Program-made: the position numbers and the translations under genes
NCBI GenBank assembly: GCA_964019415.1
Contig: OZ025882.1
Span: 5,493,063-5,557,062, forward strand
Direction: 5' to 3'
DNA: 64,000 nt
DNA from: Ianthella basta
Lineage: Eukaryota > Porifera > Demospongiae > Verongiida > Ianthellidae
Shown: positions 54,309 through 64,000 of the stretch, in pieces
Numbering within the stretch: the first letter of the stretch is position 1
Layout: the number at the start of each line of letters is the position of its first letter
The notes under the pieces: generated by a model
The model's database searches: none
Seen by the model: only the letters and a program-made list of their open reading frames with translations
Told to the model about the DNA's origin: nothing

Positions 54309-54323
54309 GGGGGGGGGGGGGGG
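54309..54323. repeat. G15 homopolymer
   Basis: Fifteen consecutive G in an AG-rich stretch. Confidence 0.95.
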
Positions 54324-54491
54324 CAGTTGGTCCATGCAACAAGGAGGAGGGCCGGTCCATACAAAACCACCCAGGTCATTAACATGCGCTGACTTTGAAT
54401 ACTTTTTCACCATCCCTACATCTGCCAACATTTTGCTGCATTCCTTTGTACATTATATAGCTTTATATTGCAGAAAGTTTGCATGGACATG

Positions 54492-54672
54492 GTAGGTCGG
54501 TCACACTGACATCACCAGGCCAGCCTGGACTATCCTTTGCCAGAGCATGCATGACCAGCCAGTGCATTACTAGCTGGGGCCTGAGTAGCAATGGCATTAC
54601 CAGCCTGTGTCCGACCAGCTGGCATACGCCGAGCACGCGGAGAGACCTGCCCTTTGGGCAGGTCTCTCCGCT
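54492..54672 (+). repeat. Direct repeat, copy 2, ending in a perfect hairpin
   Basis: Second copy of the 53724 repeat with a 25-bp internal duplication (GCATGACCAGCCAGTGCATTAC region). It ends at about 54638-54670 in CGGAGAGACCTGCCC, three bases, and the exact reverse complement. Copy 1 has lost the right half of that hairpin. Confidence 0.85.
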
Positions 54673-54675
54673 AGT

Positions 54676-55575
54676 AGGCTATATTACAGTAGTGATGTGT
54701 TTGAAGTGTGGATGCATATAATTGTATGTATCATTATGCTGTGTACAGCGGATAATGTACTGAGCATGAATAAGAAGTTAAGAGTCTAAAGAAATATGGG
54801 CCGACAGGCAGCAATTGTGAAGCATTGCATGGCTTCATCACTTACTTATACTGTACTGAAAATATAGTCTAGTGTACACATATATAGCAGTCGTTAGTGA
54901 ACACTAGATCAACTGTAATTATAAAATGCATCATGCAATAGCTCAGTGTGCTCAGTTAACAAATAGCATGCACAGATGTTGAAAGATGATTGTAGGAATT
55001 TGCAAAAGTGTTGGGAATTTCTTTAAGAAATATTATATAGAAGTTGGTGCAATATAGTTTCCATGCAATGCTGAATGGCGCTGAATGCACACTGAGTCAC
55101 TGCTCCAATCTCTTGTTACACAGTATCTGAGCTCTTCTGCCAGTATACAGGAAGGGTGCATTTTTGGACACACTGCACCATCCCTGAGTCGAGCTGTGGT
55201 TGAAACATTGCATAGCTTGATGGTTCATTTCTCTAGTCAAAGGACATCAATTAACAACAAGACCGACCGCAGTTGCCTGGTTACAAATGAAGAACTCTTG
55301 TTTTTACTAAGTTGCATGACACCAAGATACCATGCTAATCTGCAACAGCTATTGTAAAGTACATTTCATTGTTAAAGAATGTCTTTGGAATGGATTCTGT
55401 AGACCTGTTTCCCTAAAATTAATACCTAAGCTCATACAGTATATGTACATGGTATAACACTGAAGCCTTAATTCTACAGAATGTAAGACCATGCAGACCC
55501 ACAACCACTCACCTGCATACAACTGCATGGTCCCTCTACACTTCCCCACAACACTGCACTCCCTAGCACACTTAA
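54676..55575. repeat. Array flank A, copy 2
   Basis: Continuation of the 3' flank of 7TM gene 3, displaced from it by the insertion cluster at 51309-54674: the order TTCATACAT then AGGCTATATTACAG is contiguous behind gene 4 at 60382. Confidence 0.88.
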
Positions 55576-56778
55576 TATCATCAAAAGTCAGGTGTTCAGT
55601 TGCTCCATTGTGTTAAGCACATTCAGAACATAATTTTGTAGCCTAACGACATTCTTTAATGCATGTTCTGGAGAGCAATGCAACTCCAGTGCAGTAACAC
55701 TACAATACTGCAATATGCTGTACATGTAAAGGGTGACTTTAAGGAATGAGGCACACATCAATGGTGCTATACCTGTGTGTACATGCTGTTGCAACATCTG
55801 AAGTGCCAAATGTTGGTCACTTCAAACCTGTGAGTTTGGGATTGTAGTGTGTGCCTAAGTGGTACCAATTGAGCGGTGAAAGAGAAAGCAGTAGCTAGTG
55901 CATACTTGTTTGTGATGTGTGTGTAAACTGCTCCAGACGCTCATTAGGAATTGAGACCAAATATGGTGTGCTTGGCTGCATGATATTGTTCTGGCCACAT
56001 TCAGTTTATGATCCTAGCTCACAACTGATGATTTTGTAGGTGTTGGTAGTATTCTTGACACTTCTAACTAAGTAGTTGTTATGTAAAACGAAGTACACAG
56101 TTACCGTGTCCATAGCGACAATACTTTCAAGTTACATGTGTGGTGATGGTAATGTATGTAGTATATAGCATGACAGTTCTTTTCTGCATGCTGTACATGC
56201 ATACTTAGGCCAGTGTGCTTGAAGTATGAGAATAATATGTGAGGTGTCCATTTATTTAGAAAGATTGCTCAGTTGAATGAATGATGTCACAGATTGTCAG
56301 TAGTAGCCCTCACTCACCCACAAGTACACATGTCATATTCTTCAGTAATATAATAAATCAAGCACAAACAAGAGATTGTGATACAACATGACTATAACAG
56401 AGTGAATAGTAATGTAGTTGACAGAAATAGCAAATGACAAGATGATGTATTGTCAGGAAGTCATTAGCTAATCATGCTCCACCCGGCCCTCGGACATTGC
56501 AAGGTCCACAGTCCACGTGTCATATTCATCAGTAGATGCAAGCATAATATTATAAATATTATATATACATGTTTTTGTATCCAATCGTGAAATGCTTGTC
56601 ACAGATTTTATTGTGTATAAATGAAATTTGTTAGTGAAAGTTACTAGGTAGTGTTCATATACTGGAAAGAGTGTCTGTGAAGGAAGTTGATTATCTCATT
56701 CTCAATGACTGTATTCTCATGAACATGCATTGTGGGTTGTAGCTGGTGCCCATTTCAGCTACTGAGCATACATTTCAG
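55576..56778. repeat. Array flank B, copy 2
   Basis: Noncoding flank nearly identical to 46486-47707. Confidence 0.88.
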
Positions 56779-56868
56779 CTAACACCCATGCCTGAGGAGG
56801 CATCAGTTACAGGCCTTGTCAGAGGCATCAATCCATCACTTAGATATAATTCATTCAATGGTTTCCCG
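56779..56868 (+). other. Exon-like 90-bp block, copy 3
   Basis: Same block as at 39030 and 47708, with Leu for Ile in the VTG(L)VR part; splice signals kept. Confidence 0.55.
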
Positions 56869-57113
56869 GTATGTTTAGTTAAAGTATATGTACATGTAGA
56901 TACCTACTGCGTTCATATGTGCATGTACTTTCTATGTAGATGGCTACGTGTGAGGTTATAGTAAAGTTATGTATTTTGTTGTGGTGCTGTCCACTTTCAC
57001 TGCCACTCACTGCCTCACTATGCATATATCCACATGTACACACAAGCTGCTCCCGTGACCTACATTGATTACACACTCTCCATTCTCTCTTGCCCCTGTA
57101 TATATGTACACAG

Positions 57114-58240
57114 TCTATTATTTATCCCTGGAGCATCATCAGAGGAGATTTGGCTCAGATCCATGTTGGGAGGAATTCCATCATCAGCAAGGGAGTCATC
57201 CTTGCTCCCCCTTTTAGAAAACTGGCACACGGGTTAGTATCACTTGCGTGAACATGTTTGCTAGTGTGCGTACACGTAAACGCTCACACCATGTATCTGT
57301 TTTGTCCCATGTTGTTGTACCTCCCACTGTAGGTCTGCATTCTTCCCCCTGCAAGTAGGTGACAGTGTCTACATTGGGGAGGACACCATTGTCAATGCAG
57401 CTAGCATCGGTTCATACATTCACATTGGGAAAAATTGTGTCATCGTAAGTAGGCTTATCAGAGAGATAGTGAAAGGCATGACATTTGATTCAATTATGCT
57501 AGGAGAGTAACACATGGAGTATATGGTAGTTGTGAATGTAGGTTTAGTGCCTGTTTGCAAGTGTTACATAAGTTTGTAGCACTAATGTGACTTCTTCTCA
57601 CGTCATAGTACAGTGCAGAGGAAGTGGATGCACTTGTTCTATCATAACCAATGTTTGCTTACCTGTATATAGCAACCCCATTCTGTGCATGTGATGGTTA
57701 CCAGCTAATGTCTAACAATACTGATAGCATAGCTGTGGGTGCTTTAAGCTGCTCAAGCATGTTTACCACAGTGTGTGTTGTGTGTAGTTGTTTGCAGCTA
57801 ATGTATCCACAAGTACATTCAGTATAATATGTACCAGTAAAAGCAACAAACTTGGGCAATAGACTTTCTGGATCCTCCTTCAATTTCTAGCAGTTTGTAT
57901 CTTTGTATACTATGCAATTTCAGTGTGTCAGTAGTCTCAGCATAACAACCCTAGTTTGTATGTTTCTCTGTTATGGTAGAGAAAGATATGCACACACTTC
58001 TGTGCTACAGCAAAACACTAATGTGTAGCCAATTTGTAATGGCTGGCTACTTTGTATGGATACTTCTGTTGTTCTGGCCTGAATTCCTTACACTGGTTGT
58101 CCTAAGCCTTCACATCTACAGTTAATCATACGTACCTGTTATTCTCAGCTAGTGCAGCACACATGAGTGACTAGATAGACTCAAGTTGCTTATTTTTTTA
58201 CTTCCTGTCTTTCCTGCTCAGTCTCAAGGCTGTGTTTCGC
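57114..58240 (+). pseudogene. DCTN5 fragment, copy 3 (exons 3, 4, stub of 5)
   Basis: Exon 3 copy 57114-57232 and exon 4 copy 57333-57444 are full length and in frame, but the exon 3 donor reads GTTAGT, and exon 5 survives only as a stub from 58222. Exons 1, 2 and 6 are absent. Exon 4 keeps the functional-gene base count while copies 1 and 2 share a one-base loss. Confidence 0.92.
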
Positions 58241-58306
58241 AAGGTTTATTTTCAACTAGTGCAAATAACATTCTCATTTGGCCTACTCAACAGCGTGAAG
58301 ATAAGT

Positions 58307-60284
58307 ATGTGGGGACTGTATCTCTGTGTACTAGCTGCTGCAGCTGTCTGTGATGGTGCAATAGGACCCCCTGCAGTGAAGAAGGAATGGAACACTGGTA
58401 AATGATGCCTTGCAGGGCACATTTGCAATATATGTACCTGGTGCAGCTAATCGCTTCCAGTCCCTATTTCTCTGCCTATATATTACTGTACAATCACTGA
58501 ATAATAGTGGCTGGCACATGAGACTACAGCACAACTGTATACAGTGCTTTGAGCTGTGAATACATTCCATAATGGCTTCTCATTTCATACAGAAGGGCTG
58601 CCTCCTGGGAACACATATCAGTCAGTTTGCAACTTAAAGTCCACTGAGGTGAATTGCATTTCAAACTTGAAGGAACTTATGTGCATCTTTCAGAAAGACA
58701 GAGATGAACACGATACACCAAAGATCCCAACCTCTGGTTTTTCAGCTCTGTGGCTAATTCACATACAAAACTTTGTCGGCGAAGGTAATGACATTTCTAC
58801 CAATGGGGTCACAACCAACAACAGTAGCTACTGTCAGGTCTCTGACCCAGAGGATGTCTGTGCAATGCATGCCGTCTACTCCCAAGCCATCTTTGATGCT
58901 TATCCTGCTGCACTGCTGGCATGTTTGACTCCAGTACTTGAATATTCTGACCGTTTCCAGTTTTGGCTATGGATGACCATTATTGAGACATCCTGGACTG
59001 TGCCATTGCCATTTTGCTCAGGGCATCTTGAGACAGACGACTTTGTCCATGAGGTAAATGATTTGATCACTGTAGCAGTATAACACCATGTATTTGCTGA
59101 GCCTATTGAATGCATGGCTGTAAGAGGAAGCTCCAGTAATAAATGGAGTAACAACAGCCAGCCATTAGCTATTTTCTCAATTTCCAGCTGTACATATATT
59201 ACTTGCTTCTAATGTTCTCATTGCTTGTTTTCATGTAACTGCATAATTTTACATTTTCATACCATCTACTTCCTATTATTACCATCTACGTCGTATTATT
59301 ACTGCCTACAAATTACTATTTTAGCTGGTGAAATCTGCATCTGACAACAAGCAACTTACGGACAACTATGACCTATCATTTCATGCTGAAGGTCAAGGAA
59401 AATTTTCAACACAGAATGCAATTCTATTATACAGTCGCTTTATTGTTTCATCATTACTAATTATTTTGGGACTGTGTTGGCTTACAAAACAGTATCCACT
59501 CAAGCACCAAAAAGCAAGGAATTCTGTCTCCAAATCCCTTCTCCTCTCCACCATGATCCAATCTTGGATGTGGTTCATGTATCTATACAGTTACCAGTTT
59601 AGAGGTCTGTCATTGTTCAAAGACTTCCTACTCTCTAGGAATGCTGTCATATCCACAGCCTACATGCCTTTTGTGAACATTGGGTACTATGCCTTTGGTA
59701 TTATGGGTTTGTTCTACCTTGTGGAATTCCCCTTCCTCCTGTGGTACATCAGCACAAAGATGGTGGCCATGGACAGGCGAAGTCTGAACAGGAGACAGTG
59801 CATGCTGTACATGCTGAAGTCAGTTGGGTGTGCTGGAATGGTTCTCTACATGCAGGTATTATCCTGGTATTTTACATATCTCCTGATTGGCCTTCTTGCA
59901 TATCCATTGTTTGTACTTCTGGCCCTGGGAGCTTACCTAATCATACTCATCGTCTTGATTGCAAGCACAGCACTCCTTCTCCTTCCATGTATCACACGAT
60001 GCAGAAGGTGCCCACAACAAAGTGGACCAATTGTGTTCCTCATACTGATAGCTTTAATCTGTGGTGGATTCACAAATGATCTAATACAAGTTATAAATGG
60101 TAAATGGAGCACCACTTACAATGCAAGTCAAATCATTTCAGGTTTGTTTGCTTCTGGAACATTTGCAGTATTAGTTTACACAGTCAAATCAGTGTTCAGT
60201 CAATACATACTGAAGAGTGACTCACGTACAGACACTGACAAGACAGAGGAACAGTCACTACTTTCAGTGGAAAGGGATTCTTAG
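58307..60284 (+). CDS. 7TM receptor-like protein, gene 4
   Basis: Exons 58307-58397, 58593-59053 and 59325-60284 give 503 residues, colinear with gene 3 without gaps. Signal peptide MWGLYLCVLAAAAV, ectodomain with the same cysteine set, seven helices and the tail ending TEEQSLLSVERDS. Amino-acid differences from gene 3 are concentrated in the ectodomain and in the TM3-TM4 loop (MVAMDRRSLNRR for VMAMDRRDLNRR). Both genes together with flank B and the DCTN5 fragment form a recent duplication of about 4.7 kb. The open frame and splice sites are intact, so I take it as functional. Confidence 0.83.
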
Positions 60285-60299
60285 CTTTACTCATTCAAA

Positions 60300-61275
60300 T
60301 GTGTGAAAGCTTCATGCAAACACTATTTCAGTAACAATAACTATAGTCAATTCCTCACTGTTTGTGCATGAACATAACTTCATACATAGGCTATATTACA
60401 GTAGTGATGTGTTTGAAGTGTGGATGTATATAATTGTATGTATCATTATGCTGTGTACAGCGGATAATGTACTGAGCATGAATAAGAAGTTAAGAGTCTA
60501 AAGAAATATGGGCCGACAGGCAGCAATTGTGAAGCATTGCATGGCTTCATCACTTACTTATACTGTACTGAAAATATTGTTTAGTGTACACCTAGCAGTC
60601 GTTAGTGTGCACTACATCAACTGTAAATATAAAATGCATCATGCAATAGCTCAGTGTGTTCAGTTAACAAATAGCTTTTACAGATGTTGAAAGATGATTG
60701 TAGGAATTTGCAAATTTTGGGAATGTTATTAAGAAATATTATATAGAAACTGGTGCAATATAGTTTCCATGCAATGCTGAATGGCGCTGAATGCACACTG
60801 AGTCACTGCTCCAATCTCTTGTTACACAGTATCTGAGCTCTTCTGCCAGTATTCTGGGCAGGTGCATTTTTGGACACACTGCACCATCCCTGAGACCGAG
60901 CTGTGGTTGAAACAATGCATAGCTTGATGATCTGTTTCTCTAGTCAAAGGACATTAATTAACAACAAAACCCACAGTTGTTGCATGGTTACAAATGAAAG
61001 ACTCTTGTTTTTACTAAGTTGAATGACACCAAGATACCATGTTAACCTGCTACAGCTATTGTAAAGTACATTTCATTGTTAAAGAATGTCTTTGGAATGG
61101 ATTCTGTAGACCTGTTTCCCTAAAATTAATACCTAAGCTCATACAGTACAGGTATAACGCTGAAGCCTTAATTCTACAGAATGCAAGGCCAGACCCACAA
61201 CCACTCACCTGCATACTACTGCATGATCCCTCTACACTTCCCCACAACACTGCGCTCCCTAGAGCACACTTATTA
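60300..61275. repeat. Array flank A, copy 3
   Basis: Uninterrupted 3' flank of gene 4, matching 54676-55575. Confidence 0.88.
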
Positions 61276-61284
61276 TCATCAAAA

Positions 61285-62301
61285 GTCAGGTGTTCAGTTG
61301 CTCCATTGTGTTAAGCACATTCAGAACATAATTTTGTAGCCTAACGACATTCTTTCATGCATGTTCTGGAGAGCACTGCAACTCCAGTGCAGTAACACTA
61401 CAATACTGCAATATACTGTACATGTAAGTGGAGACTTTAAGGAATGAGGCACACATCAATGGTGCTATACCTGTGTGTACATGCTGTTGCAACATTGAAG
61501 TGCCAAATGTCGGCCACTTCAAACCTGTGAGTTTGGGATTGTAGTGTATGTGCCTAAGTGGTACCGATTGAGCGGTGAAAGAGAATATAGCTAGTGCGTA
61601 CTAGTTTGTGATGTGTGCGTAAACTGCTCCAGACCCTCATTAGGAATTGAGACCAAATATGGTGTGCTTGGCTGCATGTTATTGTTCTGGCTACATTCAG
61701 TTTGTGGTCTTAGCTCACAACTGATGATTTTGTAGGTGTTGGTAGTATACTTGACACTTACAAATACATAACAACTAAGTAGTTGTTATGTAAAACAAAG
61801 TACACAGTTACCGTGTCCATAGTCTGTGACAATACTTTCAAGTTACATGTGTGGTGATGGTAATGTATGTAGTATATAGCATGGCAGTGCTTTTCTGCAT
61901 GCTGTACATGCATACTTAGGCCAGTGTGCTTGAAGTATGAGAATAATATGTGAGGTGTCCATATATTTAGAAAGATTGCTCAGTTGGATGAATGATGTCA
62001 CAGATTGAAAGTAGTAGCACTCATTCACTCACCCACATGTACACATGTCATATTCATCATTAGATGCATGCATATAAATACTATGTATAATTTTGTATCT
62101 AATTGTGAAATGCTCGTCACAGATGGTATTGTGCATAAAATGATAATGGTTACTATACAGCGTTCATATACTGGAAAGAGTGCCTGTGAAGGAAGTTGAT
62201 TATCTTATTCTCAATGACTGTATTCTCATGAACATGCATTGTGGGTTGTAGCTGGTGCCCATTCTAGCTACCTGTCCCAACTACTGAGCATACAGTTTCA
62301 G
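61285..62301. repeat. Array flank B, copy 3
   Basis: More diverged copy of flank B with small deletions near its right end. Confidence 0.85.
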
Positions 62302-62366
62302 CTAACACCCATGCCTGAGGAGGTATCAGTTACAGGCATTGTCAGAGGCATCAATCCATCACTTAC
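62302..62366 (+). other. Exon-like block, partial copy 4
   Basis: First 60 or so bases of the block; similarity ends after ATCCATCACTTA. The DCTN5 fragment expected behind it is missing. Confidence 0.6.
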
Positions 62367-62464
62367 GTGACATCGTTCAATGACATAACATAGTAGACAA
62401 TATGCCTTACAAGTGAGTGGGTAATGCATGTCGAAAGTAAGCTGGAGTACTACACTCATGGTAG

Positions 62465-62535
62465 GTGATGTGGGGGCGGGCATGGCTCAGCTGGCTAAGG
62501 GTTGGCTATAGACCTAGAGGTGGCTGGTACACACA
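62465..62535 (+). repeat. tRNA-like A-box segment
   Basis: TGGCTCAGCTGG fits the RNA polymerase III A-box consensus exactly, preceded by GGGGGCGGGCA as in a tRNA 5' arm. No convincing B-box follows, so this is at most a tRNA-derived SINE head, not a tRNA gene. Confidence 0.35.
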
Positions 62536-62667
62536 TGCTGATCAAATGTGTTGACTGTTGCAGCAACCCAGTCAAAAAGTGCATTAGTATAATGAAGATT
62601 GTCCATGACATTTAGGTATTTTTCAACTAGTGCAAATGATATATTCTCATTCGGCCTACCCAGCAGC

Positions 62668-63429
62668 ATGAAGACAAGTATGTGGGAACTGTTTCTCTGT
62701 GTACTAGCTGCTGCAGCTGTCTGTGATGGTGCAATAGGACCCCCTGCAGTGAAGAAGGACAGGAACACTGGTAAATGATGCCATGCAGGACACATTTGCA
62801 ATATATGTACTGGGTGCAGCTAATCTTGTTTCCAGTACCTATTTCTCTGCCTGTACGTATATTATTGTACAATCACTGAATAATAGTGGCTGGCACATGA
62901 GACTACAGCACAACTGCATACAGTGCTTTGGGCAATGAATATCCATAATAGCTTCTCATTTCATACAGAGGGGCTGCCTCCTGGGAACACATATCAGTCA
63001 GTTTGCAATTTAAAGTCCACTGAAGTGAATTGCATTTCAAACTGGAAGGAACTCATGTGCATCTTTCAGAAGAACAGAGATGAAAACAATACATTAAAGA
63101 TCCCAACCACTGGTTTCCCACCTATGTGGCTGATTCACATACATAACTTTGTTGGCAAAAGTTATGATACTTCTAACAATGGTGTCACCACCAATAGCAG
63201 TGGCTACTGTAAACTCTCTGACTCAGGTGATGTTTGTACAATGTATGCAGTCTACTCCCAGGCCATCTTTGATGCTTATCCTGTTGCACTGCTGACATGT
63301 TTAGCTCCAATGCTTGAATATTTCATCAGCTTCCAGTCTTGGTTGTCAATGAGCATTACTGAGACATCCTGGACTGTACCATTGCCATTGTGCTCAGGGC
63401 ATTATGAGACAAGAGACTTTGTCCATGAG
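62668..63429 (+). CDS. 7TM receptor-like protein, gene 5 (exons 1-2, partial)
   Basis: Exon 1 (62668-62770) starts MKTSMWELFLCVLAAAAV; exon 2 (62969-63429) is a full ectodomain with DVCTMYAVYSQAIF and WTVPLPLC. Splice donors GTAAAT and GTAAAA and the phase-1 junction match genes 2-4. The membrane exon is not in the window: 200 bp into the second intron the sequence changes to a LINE end and the window stops at 64000. Whether exon 3 lies beyond the LINE cannot be seen. The exon 2 frame is intact, so loss, if any, is recent. Confidence 0.75.
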
Positions 63430-63633
63430 GTAAAAGATCTGATCATTGTAGCAGTATAGCACCATGTATTTGCTGAGCCCATGTATGCATGGCTGTAAGA
63501 GGAAACTCCAGCAATTAATGGAGTAACAATGATTAGATTTTCTCAATTCCCTGCTGTACATATAATATTATGATTATAACTTGTTTTTACTGTTCTCATT
63601 GCTTGTTTTCTTATAGCTGCATAATTGTACATA

Positions 63634-64000
63634 CATACATACATTGGTTCAGTTAAATCTGGGAGAAATATCTCCAGCAGTTCCTATCAAGCATAGCTTT
63701 CCACAAATCTTGCCGATCTTCTCTCTGCATGCCACAGTCCTTCAGGATGGTGTCTGGATAAGTTTGCTTAGCCCCCATGCCACGCCTGCCCTTTGCTTTG
63801 GGCTCCCACATTAGTAGTTGGCATACTGGTTGTGGGGCATAGCTACTCATGCGGGCACAGTGACCAACAAACTTTAGCCTCTTGGCTCGGAGTCTCTCTG
63901 ATACTGGCTGAATGTTTTGATACACCTGAGCATTGGTCTTGCGATCTTGCCATCTGATCCCTAGGGCATACCTCAATAGCCGGGTGTAAGTACCGTCCAG
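63634..64000 (-). mobile_element. Non-LTR retrotransposon (LINE), 3' end
   Basis: An uninterrupted minus-strand frame runs from the window edge to a stop at 63653-63655, giving the last 107 or so codons of a reverse-transcriptase-type ORF2. Typical parts are ALGIRWQDRKTNAQVY, RLRAKRLKFVGHCARM, LLMWEPKAKGRRGMG and a C-terminal DRQDLWKAMLDRN. The element's 3' end is a short ATGT repeat tail (63631-63645), as in LINE clades with microsatellite tails. It is antisense to 7TM gene 5 and inserted in its second intron. I cannot fix the clade. The frame is open, so the copy looks young. Confidence 0.85.

Noticed and set aside
62465-62535. tRNA gene
   Set aside because: A-box only; no B-box or closing acceptor stem.

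Overview
The window reads as nuclear DNA of an early-branching animal, most likely a sponge. The genes are intron-rich with short exons and mostly short introns, and all the single-copy genes have clear animal orthologues. The exceptions are a receptor tyrosine kinase with a short ectodomain I cannot match to any bilaterian receptor and a seven-pass membrane protein family I cannot place. (GT)n/(AC)n microsatellites are very abundant in introns. The sponge assignment is inference; 'animal' is secure.

Left part (1-18900). SSNA1 (minus) and a SPRYD3-like gene (plus) are divergent with 61 bp between start codons. DNAJC11 (minus) and a mucin-like single-pass membrane protein (plus) form a second close divergent pair. 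After 2.3 kb without genes comes a 14-exon receptor tyrosine kinase with an Eph-like kinase domain (9003-15809, minus). A TALE homeobox gene of MEIS/PKNOX type (17707-18822, minus) follows. For the spliced genes I placed exon boundaries from GT/AG sites and reading phase; every set closes in frame.

Middle (18981-35586). A complete RPTOR (Raptor, mTORC1 scaffold) gene of 30 coding exons encodes about 1291 residues on the minus strand. Its introns hold many simple-sequence arrays and minisatellites. It is divergent to a complete six-exon DCTN5 (dynactin subunit 5, 182 residues) on the plus strand.

Right part (36128-64000). A tandem array of a three-exon, signal-peptide-bearing, seven-transmembrane receptor-like family lies on the plus strand. 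It has two intact recent copies (genes 3 and 4), one divergent intact copy (gene 1), one with a shifted 3' end (gene 2), one cut by the window edge and a LINE (gene 5), a truncated ectodomain remnant and an inverted broken copy. The repeated unit carries along fragments of DCTN5 and a 90-bp exon-like block. A 216-bp stretch of gene 1 is about 98% identical to gene 2 although the flanking coding sequence is far more diverged, which points to gene conversion of the TM3-TM4 region. A cluster of nested insertions (51309-54674), with two large inverted repeats and a CpG-rich tandem duplication, splits one flank of the array.
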